A stretch of DNA of 64,000 nt from Bifidobacterium sp. WK041_4_12 (GTDB taxonomy: Bacteria > Actinomycetota > Actinomycetes > Actinomycetales > Bifidobacteriaceae): positions 62,001 through 126,000 of the forward strand of contig NZ_CP129674.1 of the NCBI RefSeq assembly GCF_041080795.1, in the 5' to 3' direction. How positions within the stretch are numbered: the first letter of the stretch is position 1; every line of letters begins with the position of its first letter. Below are positions 32,940 through 41,333 of this stretch, one piece after another. The notes under the pieces are model-generated. The model saw only the letters and a program-made list of their open reading frames with translations, made no database searches and had not been told where the DNA came from. A program made the translations under genes and the position numbers.

Positions 32940-33974
32940 ATGAATAGCAGAAGGTATGAAGATCCTGATGGCGAGATTGCACATGGCTTAAATACTTTGC
33001 TCAAAGGTGAGCTATCCATTGATGATGTAGCTGCTAAACTCAACTTTCGTGGCAGATGCAATAAACGGCAGCCATACTCCATCATCACTCAGCTGATGAA
33101 AACTGGTCATATTGAAGATGTTGAAGTTGGCACTTTTCTCTCCAAAGATGACCAGGATAGATACTCCAGAAGCATGAATTACTTTTCTTGGATTAACAAG
33201 AGATCCAATCCGAGCCACTGGCATAGGCAGGAAATGCTGCATGATTCTTCAGCGGCAATAATCGGCGCAGGAGGCGTAGGCAGCGGCATTGCATACCATA
33301 TGGCGGCTTCAGGGGTCGGTAAAATAACGATTGTGGATTTTGACAAGGTAGAACTGTCAAATCTTAATCGCCAATATCTCTTCAATGAATCTGACATCGG
33401 CAAACTTAAATCCGAAGTAGTGGCTGGAAAAGTTTCACAGATCAACCACGATGTGGATGTTGAGTCAGTCAATCAAAAAATTGAAAAATATCTGGATATT
33501 ATACCCTTAATCAAAGAATCCTCACTGTTTTACCATTGTGTGGATTCTCCAGATGCAATGCCATTCTGGGCCAACACTGCAGCTCTCAAAACCAGGGTGC
33601 CTTGGGTGGATTGCAGCTATACAGGTCCTGTTATACAGTGCTGCACGTTTGTTCCTGGAATGACGGGACGCTATCTTTGCTTGCGCGAATCTGAAAAAAG
33701 AAAATTGTCTTCTACTGGAAGAGGGGAAGCTTACTCGGACCATGTTCCTGACGATAACCCAGGATTTGGTCCCGTTGTGCAAATATCTTCCGCTTTGGCA
33801 TCATACGAGGGACTTCGTTTCATATCCCATTTAAATCCGAACAGCGTAGGCAGAGCCATTCATCAGAATATGTATGATTATTCATTATCCTATGCGATCG
33901 AAGTGCCCAAAAATGCACCCATGATCCCGAATCTTAGCTGTATTTATATACAGTCTTTAAAAAAGTACTCGTAA
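32940..33974 (+). CDS. MccB-like ThiF/E1-family adenylating enzyme
   Basis: A 344-residue protein with a small N-terminal winged-helix-like region (about 1-65), a D-RYSR segment near residue 73 as in MccB, and an E1 nucleotide fold: AAIIGAGGVGSGIAYHMAASG near 105 (given in two parts in MccB as well), the acidic DFDKVELSNLNRQYLF near 133 and DIGKLKSEV near 152. The order and spacing follow MccB, which adenylates the C-terminal Asn of a 7-residue peptide. Unlike E. coli MccB, no paired CxxC zinc site is present at the C-terminus. The gene is clearly A+T-richer than its surroundings, indicating transfer. Other ThiF-type enzymes remain possible. Confidence 0.72.
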   Translation: MNSRRYEDPDGEIAHGLNTLLKGELSIDDVAAKLNFRGRCNKRQPYSIITQLMKTGHIEDVEVGTFLSKDDQDRYSRSMNYFSWINKRSNPSHWHRQEMLHDSSAAIIGAGGVGSGIAYHMAASGVGKITIVDFDKVELSNLNRQYLFNESDIGKLKSEVVAGKVSQINHDVDVESVNQKIEKYLDIIPLIKESSLFYHCVDSPDAMPFWANTAALKTRVPWVDCSYTGPVIQCCTFVPGMTGRYLCLRESEKRKLSSTGRGEAYSDHVPDDNPGFGPVVQISSALASYEGLRFISHLNPNSVGRAIHQNMYDYSLSYAIEVPKNAPMIPNLSCIYIQSLKKYS

Positions 33975-33977
33975 ATC

Positions 33978-34706
33978 TTAGCTGCAGCGTTGCCGCTGCT
34001 GCCCGTACTCACTGTCGCTCAGTGCCTGGTACACGTTCGGTGTCGCGGAATCATCATGACCACCAGGCTTGAAGCCGATAGCTGGCAGGAGCCGGCGATC
34101 CTGCTCGGGAGGCAACGGCTGTACGATCTTGTCGAACATGGCTTCCAGCCTGCTATAGTCCACGTTCTCGTGGGCGATGAACGAGGCAATGTCGTTCTCA
34201 CGCTTGGATACCTGCGACCAGTCCAAACCCCAACCGGCGTCACGGGCTATCAGCGTCCAGAAGACGCGCTGCGTGCGACCATTGCCCTCACGGAAGGGAT
34301 GCAGGGTGTTGAAGTTGTCGAAGTTGATGCTCAGTCGCTCGATGAACCGGCCGCGATCCAAGCCTTGCAGCATATGATCATCGCGCAGCGTCGCCTCAGC
34401 GTACTGCACGCCAGTGATAAACAGTTGCAGGGGCTGGAAGACACTGCCTCCACCCTTGCTCATGTCGATGGTGCGGATCCGTCCCGCCCACTCGTACACG
34501 TCCTGGAACAGGAAATGATGGATCCACCGCAACTGCCTGACCGTGCCCTCGGCAGCTAACGGCATGATACTGAGTTTGCTGTAACGGGCATTGACCAGAT
34601 CATTCTCGGCGGCAGCCAACGCCTGCCCGCTATGAGCGTTGACTTTGTTTCGAAGTACATTCGCCCCGGGGATCAGATACGGGTCGATACCCGCATCATC
34701 ATTCAT
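33978..34706 (-). CDS. Fic-domain toxin (AMP transferase)
   Basis: A 242-residue protein with the canonical Fic motif HPFREGNGRTQR near residue 138 (catalytic His, phosphate-binding GNGR) and the upstream flap region DMSKGGGSVFQP. Fic proteins transfer AMP from ATP onto target Ser, Thr or Tyr side chains; VbhT and FicT toxins target DNA gyrase and topoisomerase IV. No internal inhibitory helix is seen; it is instead supplied by the overlapping upstream antitoxin gene. Confidence 0.88.
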   Translation of the reverse strand: MNDDAGIDPYLIPGANVLRNKVNAHSGQALAAAENDLVNARYSKLSIMPLAAEGTVRQLRWIHHFLFQDVYEWAGRIRTIDMSKGGGSVFQPLQLFITGVQYAEATLRDDHMLQGLDRGRFIERLSINFDNFNTLHPFREGNGRTQRVFWTLIARDAGWGLDWSQVSKRENDIASFIAHENVDYSRLEAMFDKIVQPLPPEQDRRLLPAIGFKPGGHDDSATPNVYQALSDSEYGQQRQRCS

Positions 34707-34882
34707 GCGGTTTCCAGACCGTACCGGATGCGGGTTCGTCGGATCAGCCCATCCTCATCGATGAGGCCATCGATGTAGTCCTGCGCGTCGCGACGGTAGG
34801 CAGCAGTGACATGACCGCCTTCAAGCTCGGCGGAATGCATGCCATCCCGAATAACCAAGCTCCTACGTGTTCGCTCATCCAT
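34703..34882 (-). CDS. VbhA-type Fic antitoxin
   Basis: A 59-residue product starting MDERTRRSLVIRDGMHSAEL; ATG 34882 follows TAAGGAGG, and its stop overlaps the Fic start (ATGA). It contains SAELEG, matching the inhibitory motif (S/T)xxxE(G/N) whose Glu blocks ATP in the Fic active site, followed by the helix VTAAYRRDAQDYIDGLIDED. This is the layout of class I Fic antitoxins such as VbhA. Motif, coupling and ribosome site all agree. Confidence 0.85.
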   Translation of the reverse strand: MDERTRRSLVIRDGMHSAELEGGHVTAAYRRDAQDYIDGLIDEDGLIRRTRIRYGLETA

Positions 34883-35012
34883 CGCATCCTCCTTACCTCA
34901 CACACTCCATTATCCCACAAACAGCCACATTTCAACCTGCCACACACTGGGTGAGTAGTGAAGTGGGTCTGGTTTTGTTCCTGATTTCCCCTTGATAAGG
35001 AATGATGGGATT

Positions 35013-35312
35013 ATGAGTACGAGATATGCCAAGGAGTTCAGGGACCGGGCCGTCAGGCTGCTGGCCGAGTCCCGGGAGAATTACGCGTCGGAGACGAAGG
35101 CGTTGCAGGGCGTGGCGAAGGATCTGGGTGTGGCGGCGGAATCATTGCGCCGCTGGCAGGCCAAGGCTGATACGGCAGGCACGGCGGGTCCCGAGGAGTC
35201 CGGCGAGCTCAGGCGGCTGCGTCGGGAGAATGCGCAGCTGCGTCGGGCGAACGAGATCCTGTCGAGCGCGTCGGCTTTGTTCGCCTCACGGCTCGACCCG
35301 ACACGACGTTGA
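35013..35312 (+). CDS. IS3 transposase OrfA
   Basis: 99 residues with the IS3/IS911 OrfA HTH (YAKEFRDRAVRLLAESREN, VAKDLGVAAESLRRWQ) and a leucine-zipper-like end (LRRLRRENAQLRRANEIL). It binds the element ends and, by -1 frameshifting near its 3' end, would be fused to OrfB. It overlaps orfB by four bases. Confidence 0.88.
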   Translation: MSTRYAKEFRDRAVRLLAESRENYASETKALQGVAKDLGVAAESLRRWQAKADTAGTAGPEESGELRRLRRENAQLRRANEILSSASALFASRLDPTRR

Positions 35313-36254
35313 TGGTCGAGTACATCGACACTCATCGCCACCGGTTCGGGGTCGGGCCGATCCGCACGGTCCCGCGGGCTGCGCTGGCTGGCGGGTTTCT
35401 CACCGCCAGAGCATACCGGCAGGTCAAAGCCCGTGCCGCCAGCAGGATGCGTGCTCGTCACGAGACGCCGGCCCGTGACATCATGGTGATCCACGCGCAC
35501 CGGTTCATGGCGGTGTACGGGTATCGGAAAGTCCATCGTCAGCTGATCCGCCGGGGATGGCGTGGGATCGGGCGTGACCAGGTGCTGCACGTCATGCGCT
35601 CCCTCACGATCCAGGGGGTGCGTCGGGGACGGAACCCGATCACCACGCGACCCGCCAGAAGCACCGGGGACAGGCCGGACCTGGTGAACAGGCAGTTCAC
35701 CACCGAGGCTCCTGGACGCTTGCACGTGGCCGACATCACCATCGTCACGACTCGCGTCCGGCTCGTTCGCGTATGTGGCGTTCGTCACCGACGCGTACGC
35801 CAGAAGGATCGTGGGCTGGGCCGTCGCCGCGAGCCAGCACACCAGGACGCTGCCACTGCTCGCGTTGGACCGGTCCATCAGCTGGACAGCCCGGCACGGG
35901 CGGACCACGGGCCTGATCCACCACAGTGATCATGGCACCCAATACATCAGTGCCCTGTACGGCACGCACCTGACACAAGCAGGCATCCTCGCATCCACCG
36001 GCAGCGTGGGCGACTCCTACGACAACGCGCTGGCCGAAACCGTCAACGGCGCGTACAAGGGCGAACTGATCCGCCGATCCAAGCCATTCGAATCCGTGCA
36101 CGCGTTGGAACAGGCCACGTTCCCATGGGTCTCCTGGTGGAACAGCCAACGTCTCCATGAAAGCCTCGGCTACCGGACACCATGCGAAGTCGAAACCCTG
36201 TATCATCAACGCCAGGCGATATCAATCGCCCCAAAAACCAACAAAACAGCGTGA
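35309..36254 (+). pseudogene. IS3 transposase OrfB, frameshifted
   Basis: The DDE integrase is split by a frameshift near 35757. The first part (from 35309) has YGYRKVHRQLIRRGW and the first catalytic Asp in LHVADIT; the second frame picks up at SGSFAYVAFVTDAYARRIVG and has SDHGTQY (second Asp) and DNALAETVNGAYKGE (Glu). All catalytic residues remain, so one indel separates this from an intact gene; a sequencing error is possible. Confidence 0.8.
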
Positions 36255-36283
36255 ACAAAAACCAGTCCACTTCACCCCAGACC

Positions 36284-36310
36284 CCATTGTGTGAGCCAAT
36301 CCTCACAAAC
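36284..36310. repeat. Solitary copy of the 73-bp-array palindrome
   Basis: CATTGTGTGAGCCAATCCTC followed by ACAAAC is almost identical to the repeats of the array at 42171-42640, in the same orientation. It abuts the IS3 right end and lies 13 bases past the codA stop, at the opposite edge of the catabolic module from the array. Confidence 0.85.
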
Positions 36311-36322
36311 AGAGGATCTGCT

Positions 36323-37729
36323 TCAGAGGTCTGCCTCACCCACGGCACCCACGGCCAGCCCGCGAGAACCCGCCAATCCAAAGGGCATATCCCCAGCTGC
36401 AACGCCTCGCAGCAGTTCGGTCGCCGAGTCCACGCTCGTCGTCGCGGTGAACAGCGTCCGCCCGTCGCGCACGGACCGCAGCACGTCGCAGCGCTCGTAC
36501 ACGGCGTTGAACACACTGTCCGCATCCAGCACCACGAAGTTCGCGGGCTTGCCGACTTCCACACCGTACGAATCGAGCATGCTGAGCGTGGTCGCGCCGT
36601 TGACGGTGAGGAACTTCATCGCGTCATCGATTTCGGGGAAGCTCATCATCTGGGCCACGTGCAGCACATAGTCGAGAATGATCATCATGTTGCCGTTGCC
36701 GAGCGGATACCACGGGTCTTGCATAGAATCCTGACCGAGCGACACGTTGACGCCGGCGTCAGTGAGTTCCTTGACGCGCGTGATGCCGCGACGCTTGGGG
36801 AAGGTGTCCTGTCGGCCCTGCAGGTAGAGGTTTTCGGTTGGGGCGCACGCGAAGTTGATGTGCGCAGCCTTAAGCAGCTTGGTCAGGTGGAAGAAGTATG
36901 CGTTGTCAGCCGATCCCAGGGAGCACGTGTGGCTCGCGGTGGTGCGGGGGCCGATGCCCGCGCGGTAGGCGAGCGCGCTGAGCAGTTCCACGTAGCGTGA
37001 GTTCGGGTCGTCGGTTTCGTCGCAGTGCACGTCGATGAGCTTGTCATACTTGGAGGCCAGCTCGACCACCGTGAGCATGGAGCGCTCGCCGAATTCGCGG
37101 CACTGTTCGAAATGCGGGATGCCGCCCACGCAGTCGGCGCCCATGCGCAGGCCTTCTTCCACAAGGTCCGCGCCGCTTTCGCCGTTCGGCCCCGCGTAGG
37201 AGTACATGCCTTCCTGCGGGAAGGAGACGATCTGGATGGTCACCGTGTCTTTGAGCTCTTCCTTGAGTTCAAGGAGCGCTTTGAGCGAGGTGAGGTTCGG
37301 GTCGGTGACGTCCGCGTGGGAGCGGATGTACTGGACGCCGTGACGCAGCTCCATGCCAATGGCCTTGCGGGCGCGTGCCTTGATCTCGTCGACGGTGAGG
37401 TCGGATTTCGTGTCGCTCCAGCGTTGGATGCCTTCGAGCAGGGTGCCGCTTTCGTTGACGGCGCCGGGCTTGCGTGCGGTGAACACGTAGTCGAGGTGCA
37501 GGTGAGTGTCGCAGAACGGCGGGGTGACGAGCTTGCCGCCGAGATCCACGGTTTTCACGCCGGTCATGTCGTAGCCTTGCGTGGGAAGGCTTGCGGCGAG
37601 GCCTTCGCCGATGGCGGCGAAATGGCCGTCTTCGACGAGGATGTCCTGGAGCGGGGCGGTCTGGGCGGCGGTGCTGCCGGGCTGTCCGGTGACGATGTGG
37701 GCGTTGGTGAACAGGGTTCTGGTGGTCAT
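36323..37729 (-). CDS. CodA-type cyclic amidohydrolase (cytosine or creatinine deaminase)
   Basis: 468 residues from ATG 37729 after AAGGAG. Metal ligands are in DTHLHLD near residue 74; further CodA motifs are HCDETDD near 235, RRGITRVKEL near 325 and GQDSMQDPWYPLG near 342. In E. coli CodA the last reads GHDDVFDPWYPLG, so the catalytic Asp is kept but the substrate-contacting Asp314 is replaced by Ser, which suggests altered specificity. CodA-family enzymes deaminate cytosine, isocytosine-like rings or creatinine. Divergent from the PucR gene and near a creatininase gene. Confidence 0.85.
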   Translation of the reverse strand: MTTRTLFTNAHIVTGQPGSTAAQTAPLQDILVEDGHFAAIGEGLAASLPTQGYDMTGVKTVDLGGKLVTPPFCDTHLHLDYVFTARKPGAVNESGTLLEGIQRWSDTKSDLTVDEIKARARKAIGMELRHGVQYIRSHADVTDPNLTSLKALLELKEELKDTVTIQIVSFPQEGMYSYAGPNGESGADLVEEGLRMGADCVGGIPHFEQCREFGERSMLTVVELASKYDKLIDVHCDETDDPNSRYVELLSALAYRAGIGPRTTASHTCSLGSADNAYFFHLTKLLKAAHINFACAPTENLYLQGRQDTFPKRRGITRVKELTDAGVNVSLGQDSMQDPWYPLGNGNMMIILDYVLHVAQMMSFPEIDDAMKFLTVNGATTLSMLDSYGVEVGKPANFVVLDADSVFNAVYERCDVLRSVRDGRTLFTATTSVDSATELLRGVAAGDMPFGLAGSRGLAVGAVGEADL

Positions 37730-37873
37730 GGTGTGCTCCTTCCTGCTGCCGTGCCGTCGTCTGCCGGTTTGCGCCGGCCGGTACGACGAATCGGGTTCGT
37801 AATGTATGTCGCCTATTGTGGGCGCGATGATGCGCGTTGCCGTAACGTGGAGGTGACGTCGCGAAGCCGGGAA

Positions 37874-37886
37874 ATGGACAGTTTGT
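37874..37886. promoter_or_regulatory. Candidate PucR-binding motif
   Basis: ATGGACAGTTTGT directly precedes the pucR start codon in the codA-pucR divergent region. A near-identical inverse copy, ACAATTTGTCCAT (39788-39800), lies upstream of the transporter gene. The recurrence at two module promoters suggests an operator. Confidence 0.4.
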
Positions 37887-39575
37887 ATGACGCTGACGGT
37901 GCATGACGTGATGACGGACCCGATGTTCGCTCGTACCGATCCGACAATCGAGGCGGGAGAAGCAGGCATGGACCGCACGGTCCGTTGGGCGTACACGAAT
38001 GAGCGGTACGATATCGCTTCGTTCGTGTCCGGCGGCGAACTGGTGATCATCGAGGGCAGTGCGCTGCTCGGCCATATGGGCGACGATGAGATCATCCGAT
38101 ATGTGGACACGTTGGTGGACGCCGGCGTAGCAGGTCTTGCCATCGAACTCGTGGAGGGCGTGCGCACCGTGCCAAAGGCGATGATTGCTCGCGCGGACGA
38201 GCGTGGCCTGCCCGTCATCGGTATGCATCGGCGCATGCCGTTCGTCGACTTGTGCCAGTCCATCAACACCTCAATCGTCAAGGATCAGCTGCTGGTGCAG
38301 GTGCGCACCGACACACTCGCCACGACGATGCGCACCCGGCTCGCCACGGCCCGTTCCGCGCAGGATGTCGCGAAAATCCTCAACGAGATTTTCGGCGAAT
38401 CCGTGGCGATTTTTGATTCCGACGGTCTGGTGATCGCGCATTGCGGACCGTCGATTCGCCCGGCGGACGCCGATTATCCCGCGGAACGGACGCTGGTGCT
38501 GGACGTGCGCAAGAACGGCGGCCCGCTCGCAAGCATCGAAATCACCCAGCGCAATCGTCTCGCAGACGGAAGGATCGCAGACCGGGTCGATGAAGTGATC
38601 AAGCAGGTACTGCTCGCATTCGTGCAGACGCAGCCTCGCAACGCGATGCTTGCCCACGTGCTGCGGGGACCGACGAACGGCTATCGGGCGGGAGAACAGG
38701 AGATCAACGATGCAGCCACCATGTTGCAGGCGATTGGCCTGAGCGACGTGAAACACCTGATTCCGTTTGCTATCGGCATGGATTCGGTTTCGTCGTCAAT
38801 CGACGCCGTCTCCCGGTGCCTGTCCGGCGACGAAGAGGAGGATGCTTCAGACGAGGACACCATCGCGGATGTGCTGGAGGGGAACATGCTGTTCGGGCTG
38901 TATGCGGCGGCTGACGGCGGCGATGACAAGGGGCCTGGTTCGGGCGCGGAATTCGGCTCGGGCTTGGATACGGGCACGAATCCGGGCTCGGCCTCAGATG
39001 CAAATCCGGGCCCTGCCCAAGGCGGCGGTACTGGCAAGGCCGGCAATCGCGGCGACGCGGTGATGCGACTCAAACGGCGGCTCGCAGATGTGGCCGCGCT
39101 GCCTGGAACATGGTGCATATATGGCAGGCCGGTGCCGAGCGTCGGCATGCTGCTTGATGAATGCGGTCTGCTTCAGTTCGCCGCGCACGATGCCGCAGGC
39201 CTGCCCGGCACCGGTACGGTAACGAATCTGCTGGCCGCCGCGCCGCAACGACTGCTCGGCATCGGACACACGAGGGACGCCGCCGGCGCGTTGCAGTCAC
39301 TGATGCTGGGGGACGCGCTGCCGAATCAGGAATCGCTGATGCGCACTTTGGGAGCCTGTTTTGACGCAGGCGGCAATATTTCCAAGGCGTGCGAACTGCT
39401 GGGGATTCATCGTCAGACGCTGTACAACCGGCTGGCAAAAATCACCGAATTGACCGGCATCAGCAAAGAGGACAGCATGGCTTGGCCGCTGCTGCTGTGC
39501 GCCGCGAAACTCAAAGTCGCGGAACTCCAAGCCACGGAATTTCAAGCCGCGGAGCCGGCGGACGGCGGGCAATAA
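37887..39575 (+). CDS. PucR-family transcriptional regulator
   Basis: A 562-residue regulator with the N-terminal PucR domain (VHDVMTDPMFARTDPTIEAG ... AGLAIELVEGVRTVPKAMI), a GAF-like middle (VAIFDSDGLVIAHCG) and the C-terminal HTH (GNISKACELLGIHRQTLYNRLAKI). PucR-type proteins control use of purines, allantoin and related nitrogen compounds. A Gly, Asp, Ser-rich insert of about 50 residues (near 340-395) is unusual. It is divergent from the CodA-like gene and upstream of the transporter and creatininase genes, so it is likely their local regulator. Confidence 0.85.
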   Translation: MTLTVHDVMTDPMFARTDPTIEAGEAGMDRTVRWAYTNERYDIASFVSGGELVIIEGSALLGHMGDDEIIRYVDTLVDAGVAGLAIELVEGVRTVPKAMIARADERGLPVIGMHRRMPFVDLCQSINTSIVKDQLLVQVRTDTLATTMRTRLATARSAQDVAKILNEIFGESVAIFDSDGLVIAHCGPSIRPADADYPAERTLVLDVRKNGGPLASIEITQRNRLADGRIADRVDEVIKQVLLAFVQTQPRNAMLAHVLRGPTNGYRAGEQEINDAATMLQAIGLSDVKHLIPFAIGMDSVSSSIDAVSRCLSGDEEEDASDEDTIADVLEGNMLFGLYAAADGGDDKGPGSGAEFGSGLDTGTNPGSASDANPGPAQGGGTGKAGNRGDAVMRLKRRLADVAALPGTWCIYGRPVPSVGMLLDECGLLQFAAHDAAGLPGTGTVTNLLAAAPQRLLGIGHTRDAAGALQSLMLGDALPNQESLMRTLGACFDAGGNISKACELLGIHRQTLYNRLAKITELTGISKEDSMAWPLLLCAAKLKVAELQATEFQAAEPADGGQ

Positions 39576-39929
39576 CCGGCGCGCTCCGCGTAATGGAGAG
39601 CCGAGACAACGGGCATAAGCACGGCAACGCGCGATCGCTGCACCAGCCAATCGCCCGGAAGCCCGCGATAGCCGCGGACCTAGCAATAGTCACTGGCCTA
39701 ACAACCGACGCACACGCATCAGTCAAGGCGCCCAGCAAATCACCGGTCCGAATCAATCAGCACGCTTCACCCACGCTCAACAACTAGACAATTTGTCCAT
39801 TTGTCGCTCCGACACCGTAATCACCGGTTCACCATCGCGCAAATCACTCCGGCGATAGTACGAGGCAACGCAAACATCGCAAGTGCATAGCCAATCAAGT
39901 ACAGCACCGCAATCGAGAAAGGTCCCGTC
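39576..39929. other. Spacer between pucR and the transporter gene
   Basis: No gene is supported. GACAATTTGTCCATTTGTC (39787-39805) contains two direct ATTTGTC units and matches the motif in front of pucR in inverse orientation. GAGAAAGG (39919-39926 region) precedes the transporter start. Confidence 0.45.
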
Positions 39930-41273
39930 ATGAACGCTGCCACGGAATACCAGGTGATGAAACGCCCACAGGACGATGAGCAACGGACCATGGTCCGCAA
40001 AGTCGCCGTTTCCTCCTTCATGGGCAACTTTATTGAATGGTTTGATTACGCCTCCTACTCCTACTTCGCCACTGTCATCGCGACCGTGTTCTTCCCCTCC
40101 TCAGATCGCTCTGTCGCGCTGATGCAGACGTTCGGCGTGTTCGCCCTCTCATTCATCCTCCGGCCGATCGGGGCATTGTTCTGGGGCGCCTTTGGGGATA
40201 AGCGCAGCCGTAAAAGCGCCCTGTCTCTGTCCATCATCCTGATGAGCGGCGCATCCTTCCTCATCGGATGCTTGCCATCCTATGAGGCCATCGGCCTTGC
40301 GGCGCCAGGCTTGCTGATGTTGCTGCGCATGGTCCAGGGATTCTCTGCCTCCGGTGAATACGCCGGAGCCGCAACATTCCTCGGCGAGTACGCACCGTCT
40401 TCCAAGCGCGGCATCTACTGCTCGCTTATTCCCGCCTCCACCGCAATCGGTCTGCTTGCCGGTTCGACGCTCGCGACTGTGATGACATCAAATCTCAACA
40501 CTGTCGCCTTGTCCGGCTGGGGCTGGCGCATCCCGTTCCTGCTCGCCGGTCCGCTCGGGCTCATCGTGCACTATATCCGCACCCAGCTTGCTGACTCCCC
40601 GGTGCACGAAGAAATGACCAAGGCGCTGGAAAACAAGGAGAAGACCGCAGCCGATGGTGCGTCACCGCTCAAGGTGCTGTTCCGAGACCATCTGCGTGAA
40701 TTAGTCATCAGTTTTGGTGCAAGCGTGCTCAATGCCGTGGGCTTCTATACCGTACTGACCTACCTGCCCACGTATCTTTCCGAAACCGTGGGCATGGACG
40801 CCACCCAATCCTTCACCATCACCACCATCTGCCTCGTCCTGTATGTGCTGCTCGTGTTCGGCATGGGGCATATCTCTGATCGATTCGGCCGCAAGAAGGT
40901 CCTTATTGGCGCATGCGTCGCGTTCATCGTACTCACTGTTCCGGCTTTCGCAATCCTGAATACCGGATTGTTCTGGCCGATACTGCTGGTCGAACTCGCC
41001 TTGTGCGCCACCCTCAGCGCGAACGACGGTACCCTGTCCAGCTATCTGACCGAGACGTTCCCAACCAACGTGCGTTTCACCGGGTTTGCATTCAGCTTCA
41101 ACGTCGCCAACGCACTCTTCGGCGGTACGGCACCGTTCATCGCCACTTGGCTGATCTACACGACCAAATCGACGATGTCTCCGGCATGGTACATGGTCGG
41201 CATCGCATGCATCGCACTGGTGGCAATGATCCTGTCGCACGAGAGTACAGACAAGGACCTCGCCTCTATCTGA
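39930..41273 (+). CDS. MHS-type MFS proton symporter
   Basis: A 447-residue, 12-helix transporter of the metabolite:H+ symporter family (ProP, KgtP, ShiA group). Family features include SSFMGNFIEWFDYASYSYF at the start, ILRPIGALFWGAFGDKRSRK near residue 75, RMVQGFSASGEYAGAATFLGE near 135 and GHISDRFGRKKVLIG near 315. It most likely imports the substrate of the linked deaminase and creatininase. The creatininase gene follows after 60 bases. Confidence 0.88.
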   Translation: MNAATEYQVMKRPQDDEQRTMVRKVAVSSFMGNFIEWFDYASYSYFATVIATVFFPSSDRSVALMQTFGVFALSFILRPIGALFWGAFGDKRSRKSALSLSIILMSGASFLIGCLPSYEAIGLAAPGLLMLLRMVQGFSASGEYAGAATFLGEYAPSSKRGIYCSLIPASTAIGLLAGSTLATVMTSNLNTVALSGWGWRIPFLLAGPLGLIVHYIRTQLADSPVHEEMTKALENKEKTAADGASPLKVLFRDHLRELVISFGASVLNAVGFYTVLTYLPTYLSETVGMDATQSFTITTICLVLYVLLVFGMGHISDRFGRKKVLIGACVAFIVLTVPAFAILNTGLFWPILLVELALCATLSANDGTLSSYLTETFPTNVRFTGFAFSFNVANALFGGTAPFIATWLIYTTKSTMSPAWYMVGIACIALVAMILSHESTDKDLASI

Positions 41274-41333
41274 CGGCGGCCTACCTGGCACGCAACGGCC
41301 CCACACGCAACAGACAACACAGAAAGGATCACC

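Larger units (their letters stand above)
34948..36286 (+). mobile_element. IS3-family insertion sequence
   Basis: The ends form an imperfect inverted repeat: 34948-34980 (TGGGTGAGTAGTGAAGTGGG...) against 36253-36286 (GAACAAAAACCAGTCCACTT...CCCCA). It contains orfA and a frameshifted orfB. No matching target duplication is evident (CAC left, TTG right). A deleted relative lies at 55740-56072. Confidence 0.8.

Noticed and set aside
35013..36254. Reading the IS3 transposase as intact through programmed frameshifting alone
   Set aside because: The usual orfA-orfB junction is at 35309, but there is a second break at about 35757 inside the DDE domain, which programmed frameshifting does not explain.
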